DNA from: DASWOJ01 sp036398775 | GTDB lineage: Bacteria; Pseudomonadota; Alphaproteobacteria; Acetobacterales; Acetobacteraceae | Length of the DNA: 7,194 bases | NCBI GenBank assembly: GCA_036398775.1 | Contig: DASWOJ010000195.1 | Location: 1 to 7,194, forward strand | Direction of reading: 5' to 3' | Shown here: in pieces, positions 1-5,935 of the stretch | Numbering within the stretch: position 1 is the stretch's first letter | How the letters are laid out: each line of letters starts with the position of its first letter | Translations under genes and position numbers: made by a program | The notes under the pieces: model-generated | What the model saw: the letters and a program-made list of their open reading frames with translations, nothing else | What the model was told of the DNA's origin: nothing | Database searches by the model: none

Positions 1-176
1 ATCACCTGATCCCGTCTCAAATTAGATGCTCCTTATACTTAGAATGACACATGTGGCTGGGTCAGGCAGCCTTCTTGCACTAATAACAATAATTATGAGC
101 GCAGGAGTAAAATAATTGTGGACAGACACGCGCTAAGGTTGCAGATTTAGATGGTCAGAACGACAAGGAACAACTC
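1..176 (+). promoter_or_regulatory. AT-rich leader upstream of the CtrA-like regulator gene
   Basis: No convincing gene is present here. The stretch is much richer in A+T than the rest of the window, especially 80-117, as expected for a promoter or control region in a high-GC genome. Visible elements are a -10-like TATACT at 34-39 without a good -35 partner, a TTGCAC at 75-80 without a good -10 partner, and a small stem (GGCTG 55-59 with CAGCC 67-71, seven-base loop) followed by TTCTT, which could be a weak terminator of a gene further left. A Shine-Dalgarno AAGGA at 165-169 lies seven bases before the ATG at 177. I see no TTAA-N7-TTAA CtrA box, so autoregulation through that motif is not supported. 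The exact promoter is unassigned. Confidence 0.45.
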
Positions 177-899
177 ATGCGTGTGCTGGTAATTGAAGCC
201 GATCCGATTGCGTCCCGCGGCCTGACCGGGCTGCTGCGCGGCAACGGGGCGGTGGTGGAACATGCCGCCACCGGTGCTGACGGCTTGGACCTCCTCCGCC
301 ATTACGAGTTCGACCTGGTAATGGTGGACATGGCACTGCCGGACACCGACGGGACGGAGGTGGTGCGCCGGATGCGCGCCGCCCGGATCGAGACCCCGGC
401 CGTGGTGATGTCCGCTCAGAGCCGGGCCGACATCAAGGTGCGGGCCTTCGGCGCCGGCGCCGACGACTTCATCTGCAAGCCGTTCGACCCGGCGGAACTA
501 CAGGCCCGCCTGCAGGCCATCCTGCGCCGCAGCAAGGGCTACAGCCAGCCGACCCTGGTCCTGGGCAGCCTGCAGCTCAACCTCGATAGCCGCGAGGTCA
601 CGGTGGCGGACTGCCCGGTCCACCTGACCGGCAAGGAGTATGCGATCCTTGAACTGCTGGTGCTGCGCAAGGGCATGGTGCTGACCAAGGAGGCATTCCT
701 GAACCACCTGTACGGCGGCATGGACGAGCCGGAGATGAAGATCATTGACGTGTTCATCTGCAAGCTCCGCAAGAAGCTGGCGGAGGCCGGGGCGCCGAAC
801 CTGATCGGCACGGTCTGGGGCCGCGGCTACATCGTGCGTGACCCGGCCCTGGTTGCTCAGCGGGCGATCACGGTGCGCGGTTCGTTGGTGGACGCCTGA
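177..899 (+). CDS. CtrA-like response regulator, OmpR/PhoB winged-helix type
   Basis: This two-component response regulator acts as a cytoplasmic DNA-binding transcription factor. Residues 1-118 form the receiver: phosphoacceptor Asp51 (in VMVDMALPD), Ser79 at the switch Ser/Thr position and Lys101 (in CKPF). Residues 125-223 form the winged-helix domain. The stretches HLTGKEY (149-155), LTKEAFLNHLYGGMDEPE (169-186), IIDVFICKLRKKL (189-201) and TVWGRGY (212-218) match CtrA almost residue for residue, so the DNA target is probably CtrA-like. The receiver is more divergent: CtrA's IEDD pocket reads IEAD here, with Ala8 replacing the most conserved metal-binding Asp. Length (240 aa) is normal; the last 17 residues are a tail not matched in CtrA. 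The ATG has AAGGA seven bases upstream. The gene appears monocistronic, with no histidine kinase or phosphotransferase beside it. It may be a CtrA paralogue rather than the cell-cycle CtrA itself, so no symbol is given. Confidence 0.93.
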   Translation: MRVLVIEADPIASRGLTGLLRGNGAVVEHAATGADGLDLLRHYEFDLVMVDMALPDTDGTEVVRRMRAARIETPAVVMSAQSRADIKVRAFGAGADDFICKPFDPAELQARLQAILRRSKGYSQPTLVLGSLQLNLDSREVTVADCPVHLTGKEYAILELLVLRKGMVLTKEAFLNHLYGGMDEPEMKIIDVFICKLRKKLAEAGAPNLIGTVWGRGYIVRDPALVAQRAITVRGSLVDA

Positions 900-927
900 C
901 AGGGCGGTTCCTGGCCGCGATGACAGG

Positions 928-959
928 GGTGCCCGGCGCAATTCCGCTGCCCGGGCGCC
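928..959 (+). terminator. Possible terminator hairpin behind the regulator gene
   Basis: GGTGCCCGG (928-936) can pair with CCGGGCGCC (951-959). This gives nine base pairs including one G-U, with a 14-base loop, starting 28 bases after the stop codon. No run of T follows, so it is not a textbook intrinsic terminator. It could stabilise the 3' end or assist Rho-dependent ending. The position fits; the mechanism is inferred. Confidence 0.35.
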
Positions 960-1065
960 ATCCGTCACCACCCTGGAGCGCGCAAGCGGCTTTCCCACGT
1001 GAGACGGCCCGGTCATGAAACAGCAACGCCGGACCTGCTGACACACCTCTGCTTATGGCGTAACC

Positions 1066-1086
1066 GGTGCGGCGCCCCGCCGCACC
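1066..1086 (+). promoter_or_regulatory. Perfect 9-bp hairpin just upstream of the permease start
   Basis: GGTGCGGCG (1066-1074) and CGCCGCACC (1078-1086) are exact inverted repeats around a three-base CCC loop. The stem ends 18 bases before the ATG at 1105. It abuts the weak Shine-Dalgarno-like AGAAAG at 1091-1096. As RNA it would be a very stable stem next to the ribosome entry site; as DNA it could be an operator. Eight of the nine pairs are G-C. The rest of the 900-1104 gap holds only the hairpin at 928-959 and no recognisable promoter consensus. Confidence 0.4.
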
Positions 1087-1104
1087 CGCCAGAAAGCAGC
1101 GCGA

Positions 1105-2829
1105 ATGTCCGACACCGCCTTTCCCGCCTTCGCCTCCGCGCGCCGGCTGCCTAACGCGTTCGACCTGGTGGCGGGCGTGTGCATCGCCGGTGCGCTGGTT
1201 TACGTAGCCACCATCGCCCGCGGCACCCTGCAGCCCCTGGAAGCGGCGGCTGCGGATGCCATCACCCTCGATCCGTCGGCGCTGCCGGGCTACGCGGTCC
1301 GCACGACGCTGCGGATGTTCGCGGCGCTGATGTGCTCGCTGCTGTTCACCTTCACCTACGCGACCTGGGCGGCGAAGAGCCGGCGCGCGGGGCTGATCCT
1401 GGTGCCGGTGCTGGATATCCTGCAATCCGTGCCGATCCTGGGCTTCCTGACCTTTACGGTCGTGTTCTTCATGGGCCTGTTCCCCGGCCGGGTGCTGGGG
1501 GCGGAGCTGGCGGCGATCTTCGCCATCTTCACCAGCCAGGCCTGGAACATGGCGTTCAGCCTGTATCAGTCGCTGAAGTCCATTCCCGCAGACCTCGACG
1601 AGGCGTCCCGCAGCTACCGGCTGACCGGCTGGCAGCGGTTCTGGCGGCTGGAGGTGCCCTTCGCCATGCCCGGCCTGGTGTGGAACACCATGATGTCCAT
1701 GTCCGGCGGCTGGTTCTTCGTGGTCGCCAGCGAGGCGGTGAGCGTCGGCGACTCGACCTGGAAGCTGCCAGGCATCGGCAGCTACGTGGCGCTGGCGCTG
1801 GAGCAGAAGGACATCGGCGCGGTGTTCTGGGCGATCCTGGCGATGCTGGTCGTCATCCTCGCCTACGACCAACTGCTGTTCCGCCCGCTGGTGGCCTGGT
1901 CGGCCAAGTTCCGCTTCGAGCTGACCTCGGCGCAGGACGCGGAGGACCCCTGGGTGCTCAAGCTGCTCCGGCGCACCCGGCTGCTGCGGGCGGTGTCGGG
2001 CATCGTCGGCTCGGTGTTCGACGCCTTCGGCGGCCTGCGCCTGCAACTCCGTGCGGGGCCGCGGCGCAGGGCGGCACGGCCGGCGTCACCGCTGGGCGAC
2101 GCGGTGTTCATCGCGGTGCTGGCCGCGGCGGTCGCGTTTGCGGCATGGGAGATCTGGAGCTTCGTGTCGGCGTCGCTGACCCTGTCCGATCTGGGGGAGG
2201 CGGTGGGCCTCGGCCTTATCACCCTGTTGCGCGTGGTGGTGCTGATGATCCTGGCAACGCTGGTCTGGGTGCCGGTGGGGGTGTGGCTCGGTCTGCGTCC
2301 GGCCTGGGCGCGGCGGGCGCAGCCATTGGCGCAGTTCCTGGCGGCGTTCCCGGCCAACCTGTTCTTCCCGGTGTTCGTAGGCGCCACGGTTTACTTCAAC
2401 GGCAACCCCGACATCTGGCTGACGCCGCTGATGATCCTGGGGACGCAGTGGTATATCCTGTTCAACGTCATCGCCGGCGCCAGCGCCTTCCCGGGCGACC
2501 TGCAGGAGGCGTCGAAGAATTTCCAGGTCGGCGGCTGGCTGTGGTGGCGACGGGTGATCCTGCCGGGCATCTTCCCTTATTATATCACCGGCGCGATCAC
2601 GGCGTCAGGCGGGTCATGGAACGCCGCCATCGTGTCCGAAGTCGCAGTGTGGGGGAACACCAAGCTGACCGCGCACGGCCTCGGCGCCTATATCGCGCAG
2701 GCGACCGCGGACGGGGCGACGCCCAAGGTCGTGCTGGGCGTCGTCGTGATGTCCAGTTTCGTGTTGCTGTTCAACCGCTTGCTGTGGCGCCCGTTGTATG
2801 CGTTCTCCAACCGACGCCTGACCTTGTAA
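1105..2829 (+). CDS. ABC transporter permease, two fused membrane halves (NitT/TauT type)
   Basis: This inner-membrane channel of an ABC importer carries both transmembrane domains in one chain of 574 residues. Each half has a binding-protein-dependent-transport EAA loop, which docks to the ATPase: EASRSYRLTG ending in VP at 166-185, and EASKNFQVGG ending in LP at 468-487. The halves are visibly duplicated. SEAVSVGD...GIGSYVALA (209-231) parallels SEVAVWGN...GLGAYIAQA (511-533), and YDQLLFRPLVAWS (254-266) parallels FNRLLWRPLYAFS (556-568). Clear hydrophobic spans include about 20-38, 70-90, 97-125, 132-153, 238-258, 332-354, 368-396 and 541-556. An Arg-rich linker (about 286-328) joins the halves. 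Membership in the nitrate/sulfonate/taurine permease group is from family knowledge; the substrate cannot be read from sequence. The gene is followed after 25 bases by its ATPase. No substrate-binding protein lies nearby. The Shine-Dalgarno is weak (AGAAAG, 1091-1096). Confidence 0.92.
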   Translation: MSDTAFPAFASARRLPNAFDLVAGVCIAGALVYVATIARGTLQPLEAAAADAITLDPSALPGYAVRTTLRMFAALMCSLLFTFTYATWAAKSRRAGLILVPVLDILQSVPILGFLTFTVVFFMGLFPGRVLGAELAAIFAIFTSQAWNMAFSLYQSLKSIPADLDEASRSYRLTGWQRFWRLEVPFAMPGLVWNTMMSMSGGWFFVVASEAVSVGDSTWKLPGIGSYVALALEQKDIGAVFWAILAMLVVILAYDQLLFRPLVAWSAKFRFELTSAQDAEDPWVLKLLRRTRLLRAVSGIVGSVFDAFGGLRLQLRAGPRRRAARPASPLGDAVFIAVLAAAVAFAAWEIWSFVSASLTLSDLGEAVGLGLITLLRVVVLMILATLVWVPVGVWLGLRPAWARRAQPLAQFLAAFPANLFFPVFVGATVYFNGNPDIWLTPLMILGTQWYILFNVIAGASAFPGDLQEASKNFQVGGWLWWRRVILPGIFPYYITGAITASGGSWNAAIVSEVAVWGNTKLTAHGLGAYIAQATADGATPKVVLGVVVMSSFVLLFNRLLWRPLYAFSNRRLTL

Positions 2830-2854
2830 CCCGCCCGGACCGGAGGCCGCGCCC

Positions 2855-4159
2855 ATGGACCAAACCGTTGCCGCCGACGCCCTCCTGCAGGTGCGCGCCG
2901 TCCGCCAAGCCTACCACAAGGACAGCTCCGCCGACCTGGTGGTGCTGGACAACGTGGACGTCTCCATACGCAGCGGCGAGATCGTCGGCCTGCTCGGCAG
3001 GTCCGGTTCCGGCAAGTCCACCCTGCTGCGGATCATCGCCGGGCTGCTGCTGCCGACCTCCGGTAACGTGACCTGGCGCGGCCGTCCGCTGCATGGCCCG
3101 GCGGACGGGGTGGCGATGGTGTTCCAAAGCTTCGCGCTGTTCCCCTGGCTCACGGTGCAGGAGAACGTGGAGCTGGGACTGGAGGCCCAGGGCGTCTTCC
3201 GGCGCGAGCGGGAGGACCGTGCCGAGGCCGCCATAGACCTGATCGGCCTTGGAGGCTACGAGAGCGCCTATCCCAAGGAGTTGTCCGGCGGGATGCGCCA
3301 GCGCGTCGGCCTTGCCCGCGCGCTGGTGGTACACCCCGACCTGCTGCTGATGGACGAGCCGTTCAGCGCGCTCGATGTCCTGACGGCCGAAACCCTGCGC
3401 ACCGACCTGATCGACCTGTGGAGCGATGGCAAGCTGCCGGTGAAGTCCGTCCTGATGGTGACGCACAACATCGAGGAGGCCGTGCTGATGTGCGACCGCA
3501 TCCTGGTGTTCAGCAGCAACCCCGGCCGGGTCGCCAGCGAGCTGCGCGTGCCATTCCCGCATCCGCGCAACCGGCACGATCCGCAGTTCCGCCAGATGGT
3601 GGACGACATCTATGCCCTGATGACCCGGCGGGCACCCGCCCAGCGCACCGCCGTCCCGGCGCCGGCCACGCTGGCCCTGCAGCTGAACCCCGTGAGCACC
3701 AACCTGCTCGCGGGCCTGGCCGAGACCCTAGCCGCCCCGCCTTACAAAGGCCGCGCCGACCTGCCCGCCTTGGCCGGCGCGTTGCAGTTGGAATTGGACG
3801 ACCTGCTGCCGATGGGCGACGCCCTGCAATTGCTGGGCCTCGGCGTGCTGGAGGAGGGCGACCTGCGCCTGACCGACCAGGGCCGGCAGTTCGTCGAGGC
3901 GGAGACGGACGCGCGTAAGCAGATTTTCGGCCAGGCGCTGCGCGGCAACGTGCCGCTGGTGGCGCAGATACGCCATGTGCTGGACGAGCGCCCGAACCAC
4001 CGTGCCGCCGCTGTCCGCTTCCGCGACGAGCTGGAAGACTTCATGTCCCCGGACTACGCCGACGAGACGCTGACGACTGCCATCGCCTGGGGCCGGTATG
4101 CCGAGCTTTATTCGTATGACGAGGAAGCGGACCAGTTCTTCCTGGATGAGGAGGAATGA
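2855..4159 (+). CDS. ABC transporter ATP-binding protein with C-terminal AAA-associated domain
   Basis: This is the cytoplasmic ATPase that powers the permease encoded just upstream. Residues 1-260 are a complete NitT/TauT-type nucleotide-binding domain: Walker A GRSGSGKST (48-56), Q-loop Gln91 (VFQSFALFPW), signature LSGGMRQR (143-150), Walker B LLLMDEP (163-169) with catalytic Glu168, D-loop SALD (171-174) and switch His204. All key residues are present, so it should hydrolyse ATP. Residues from about 275 to 434 form an extra region rich in Leu and acidic residues, ending in a Glu/Asp-rich tail. Its size, position and content match the C-terminal AAA-associated domain (Pfam AAA_assoc_C), known after ATPases of this type but of unclear function. 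Single-domain relatives such as SsuB or TauB are about 255 residues. GGAGG at 2842-2846 sits eight bases before the ATG. The 25-base gap to the permease indicates one operon. The substrate is unknown. Confidence 0.93.
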   Translation: MDQTVAADALLQVRAVRQAYHKDSSADLVVLDNVDVSIRSGEIVGLLGRSGSGKSTLLRIIAGLLLPTSGNVTWRGRPLHGPADGVAMVFQSFALFPWLTVQENVELGLEAQGVFRREREDRAEAAIDLIGLGGYESAYPKELSGGMRQRVGLARALVVHPDLLLMDEPFSALDVLTAETLRTDLIDLWSDGKLPVKSVLMVTHNIEEAVLMCDRILVFSSNPGRVASELRVPFPHPRNRHDPQFRQMVDDIYALMTRRAPAQRTAVPAPATLALQLNPVSTNLLAGLAETLAAPPYKGRADLPALAGALQLELDDLLPMGDALQLLGLGVLEEGDLRLTDQGRQFVEAETDARKQIFGQALRGNVPLVAQIRHVLDERPNHRAAAVRFRDELEDFMSPDYADETLTTAIAWGRYAELYSYDEEADQFFLDEEE

Positions 4160-4190
4160 TGCGCTGCCGGCCATCCGCGCTGACGCCGCG

Positions 4191-4221
4191 GTGACTTAAA
4201 CGTCCGGTTAAGCTTTATCGT
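4191..4221 (+). promoter_or_regulatory. Possible promoter with a TTAA pair ahead of the PEP-CTERM gene
   Basis: TTAA at 4196-4199 and TTAA at 4208-4211 are separated by eight bases, within the partial dyad CTTAA-N8-TTAAG (4195-4212). These are the only two TTAA tetramers I found on reading the window. The arrangement resembles the CtrA box (TTAA-N7-TTAA) but is one base too long. A weak promoter could overlap it: GTGACT at 4191-4196 and TATCGT at 4216-4221, with a long 19-base spacer. The site is 49-79 bases before the start codon at 4270. The gap after the ABC operon shows no convincing terminator. Confidence 0.3.
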
Positions 4222-4255
4222 CCATGCTTCGTTCCATCGGGCGGGTGCTCGATGG

Positions 4256-4261
4256 AAAGGA
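4256..4261 (+). promoter_or_regulatory. Ribosome binding site deciding the PEP-CTERM protein start
   Basis: AAAGGA lies eight bases before the ATG at 4270. The alternative in-frame ATG at 4252 has no Shine-Dalgarno ahead of it and would add six polar residues before the signal peptide, so 4270 is preferred. Confidence 0.65.
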
Positions 4262-4269
4262 CCACGGAA

Positions 4270-4908
4270 ATGAGGAAAAAGTTCTCTATGGTTGCGGCGG
4301 CCTTCGGCGCTGCGCTATGCGCCCTTGCGCCGGCACAGGCCAGCCCGGTGAATGCGACGGCGCCGATCGCGCTGTTCAACGTGGACCTGCTGGACGGCAC
4401 GGACCTGTCGAACACCACCGGCCTGCATCTCGACATCGGCGTCACCACTGCCCGCGGAGCCGGCGACTTCAGCGTGATCTCTGCTGTTACGGAGGTCGTG
4501 GTCAACGGACCGCTCTATCTGTACTCGGCTTTCGGCGGCCTGGACGACGCCGCGTTCTCGTTCACCATCGGGGATTACGGCACCTTCGTTGAAACGGCTG
4601 CGCCACGCATCCTCAACAGCAACTTGACGGCCACCTCGACCAGCATTGAGGCCTACCTGCTCGGCATCTTCTCCCCGGCAGCAGCGCTGGGCGATTTCAC
4701 CGAGGGACCGGCAAGCTTCGACATCAGCTTCACCCGCAGCGCCGCCACGAACGACGCCAACAACATGCAGGTCGCATCAACCAGCGGCAGCGGCACCCTG
4801 GCGTCGCCGCCTGCCGCGCTGCCGGTGCCGGAGCCTGCGTCGCTGCTCCTGCTCGGGCCGGCGCTGATCGGGATGGTGGCCCGCCGCCGCGCGCCGCAGG
4901 TGGCATAG
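4270..4908 (+). CDS. PEP-CTERM sorting domain protein, exported, function unknown
   Basis: This 212-residue exported protein is made for the PEP-CTERM/exosortase surface-sorting pathway. Residues 1-24 are a signal peptide: a basic MRKK start, a hydrophobic core and a likely cut after AQA. The middle is rich in Thr, Ser, Ala and Asn with alternating hydrophobics, as in beta-rich extracellular proteins; no catalytic motif or Cys pair is visible. The C-terminus is a classic sorting signal: VPEPAS at 186-191 with Pro-Glu-Pro at 187-189, a hydrophobic span to about 203, and RRR at 205-207. In known systems an exosortase (EpsH/XrtA type) recognises this tail. None is encoded here, so one must be elsewhere if the signal is used. 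The gene converges on the reductase gene with only three bases between stop codons. The body matches no family I recognise, so its role beyond the cell surface or biofilm matrix is open. Confidence 0.85.
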   Translation: MRKKFSMVAAAFGAALCALAPAQASPVNATAPIALFNVDLLDGTDLSNTTGLHLDIGVTTARGAGDFSVISAVTEVVVNGPLYLYSAFGGLDDAAFSFTIGDYGTFVETAAPRILNSNLTATSTSIEAYLLGIFSPAAALGDFTEGPASFDISFTRSAATNDANNMQVASTSGSGTLASPPAALPVPEPASLLLLGPALIGMVARRRAPQVA

Positions 4909-4911
4909 CGG

Positions 4912-5685
4912 CTACTTCTCCACAAATGCCTTCTCGATGACGTAGGTGCCGGGGGCGCTGCTGCTGCCCTCGGTGAACCCTCGGCCATCCAGCAGGGCCA
5001 CCATATCGGCCAGAAAAGCGGGGCTGCCGCACAGCATCATGCGGTCATCCGCCGGGCTGATCGGCGGCAGGCCAAGGTCGTCCGTCAGCTTGGCGGTATC
5101 CAGCAGGGTGGTGATGCGGCCTCGGTTGCGGAACGGCTCGCGCGTCGTCGTGGGATAGTACAGCAGCTTGCCGCGCACGGTGTCGGCCAGCAGCTCGTCT
5201 TCCTGCAGCCGGGCGACGACCTCCTCGCCGTAAGCCAGTTCTGCCACCTCGCGGCAGCCGTGCACCAGCACCACGCGCTCGAAGCGGTCATACACGTCGG
5301 GGTCCCTGGCGATGCTGGCGAACGGCGCAAGGCCAGTGCCGGTGCCCAGCAGATAGAGGCTGCGGCCCGGCACCAGGCTGTCCTGCACCAGCGTGCCCAC
5401 GGCCTTGCGCCCGACCAGCACCTCGTCGCCCTTCTTGATGAGCTGCAGCCGGCTGGTCAGCGGGCCGTCCGGAACCTTGATCGAAAAGAACTCGAGCTGC
5501 TCGTCGTAATGGGGGCTGGCCATGCTGTAGGCGCGCAGCAGCGGCTTTCCGTCCACGGGCAGGCCGATCATGGTGAACTGGCCCGACAGGAAGCGGAACG
5601 CCGGGTCGCGCGTGGTGGTGAAGCTGAACAGCGTCGGTGTCCAGTGGCGGACGCCGGTGACCGTCTCGTGCAGCAGGTTGGACAT
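4912..5685 (-). CDS. Ferredoxin--NADP+ reductase (bacterial FPR type)
   Basis: This cytoplasmic FAD enzyme moves electrons between NADPH and ferredoxin or flavodoxin, supplying reduced carriers and balancing the NADP pool, often under oxidative stress. Residues 1-100 form the FAD barrel, with the RAYSMAS flavin motif (51-57) and VPDGPLTSRL (71-80). The NADP domain follows, with GTGTGLAP (114-121), TREPFRNRGRI (181-191) and CGSPAF (219-224). The chain ends in AFVEK (253-257), the C-terminal tail known from Azotobacter-type FPR, where it stacks near the flavin. At 257 residues it is full length with no missing motif. The start codon at 5685 has GAGG (5693-5696, minus strand) seven bases ahead. 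It is divergent from the lipoprotein gene and convergent with the PEP-CTERM gene, so it is probably monocistronic. A palindrome inside a possible promoter spacer upstream suggests regulation. Confidence 0.95.
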   Translation of the reverse strand: MSNLLHETVTGVRHWTPTLFSFTTTRDPAFRFLSGQFTMIGLPVDGKPLLRAYSMASPHYDEQLEFFSIKVPDGPLTSRLQLIKKGDEVLVGRKAVGTLVQDSLVPGRSLYLLGTGTGLAPFASIARDPDVYDRFERVVLVHGCREVAELAYGEEVVARLQEDELLADTVRGKLLYYPTTTREPFRNRGRITTLLDTAKLTDDLGLPPISPADDRMMLCGSPAFLADMVALLDGRGFTEGSSSAPGTYVIEKAFVEK

Positions 5686-5738
5686 GGGTGGACCTCGGCA
5701 GGGCCGGTGCGCGGCAGGATATGTGCAGGAATGACGGG

Positions 5739-5768
5739 CTTAGAGCCTGATATCAGGTCGTTTGGCAA
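5739..5768 (-). promoter_or_regulatory. Candidate reductase promoter with a palindromic operator
   Basis: On the minus strand TTGCCA (5763-5768, five of six to TTGACA) is followed after 18 bases by TCTAAG (5739-5744, four of six to TATAAT). The perfect 12-base palindrome CCTGATATCAGG (5746-5757) lies wholly inside the spacer. It is 61 bases upstream of the reductase start codon. An operator in a slightly long spacer is the layout used by MerR-family activators such as SoxR, though the sequence is shorter than a SoxR box. Other regulator types are possible. The rest of the 250-base gap (5686-5935) holds the palindromes at 5850-5870 and no supported gene. Confidence 0.35.
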
Positions 5769-5849
5769 CCATGGCGGCATGTAGCAACGCGGTTTGGGAT
5801 CGTGCAGGGCGGGCCGCCGCTCCGTCCCGGGCGAAGAACCGGCAGTGCT

Positions 5850-5870
5850 GGCAGCGCTGCCTGGCGCCAG
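5850..5870. repeat. Two adjoining palindromes upstream of the lipoprotein gene
   Basis: GGCAGCGCTGCC (5850-5861) and CTGGCGCCAG (5861-5870) are perfect palindromes of 12 and 10 bases sharing one base. They end 65 bases before the lipoprotein start codon. They could be a tandem operator or form small RNA hairpins in the leader. In DNA this rich in G+C such palindromes also arise by chance. Confidence 0.3.
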
Positions 5871-5935
5871 ACATCTGGTTGCGGACTGCCTTGGAACACC
5901 CCACACTTGCTGCACCGCGGAAGGGTGGGTTCTGC

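Noticed and set aside
1..34. Possible divergent gene start on the minus strand (AAGGAG eight bases before a TTG at 20-22)
   Set aside because: Only about seven codons remain before the window edge, so nothing can be tested. It would need the sequence to the left.
118..150. Tiny frame of ten codons with GTG start and a nearby GGAG in the leader
   Set aside because: It is too short, encodes no regulatory amino-acid run, and no attenuator follows it.
868..2046. Long minus-strand open frame of 392 codons
   Set aside because: It lies opposite the permease gene and encodes a Gln/His/Arg/Gly-rich chain without family features, typical of an antisense shadow in GC-rich DNA.
1179..3071. Plus-strand open frame of 630 codons
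   Set aside because: It is a frame-shifted reading of the permease and the start of the ATPase, very rich in Arg, Gly, Ala and Pro, with no domain. The overlapping frames encode recognisable ABC proteins.
2771..3577. Minus-strand open frame of 268 codons opposite the ATPase
   Set aside because: Its composition is that of an antisense shadow; the opposite strand carries every ABC ATPase motif in frame.
5762..5935. TTG-started N-terminal extension of the lipoprotein
   Set aside because: It would bury the lipoprotein signal 58 residues inside the chain. The ATG at 5936 has its own ribosome binding site and a proper signal peptide.
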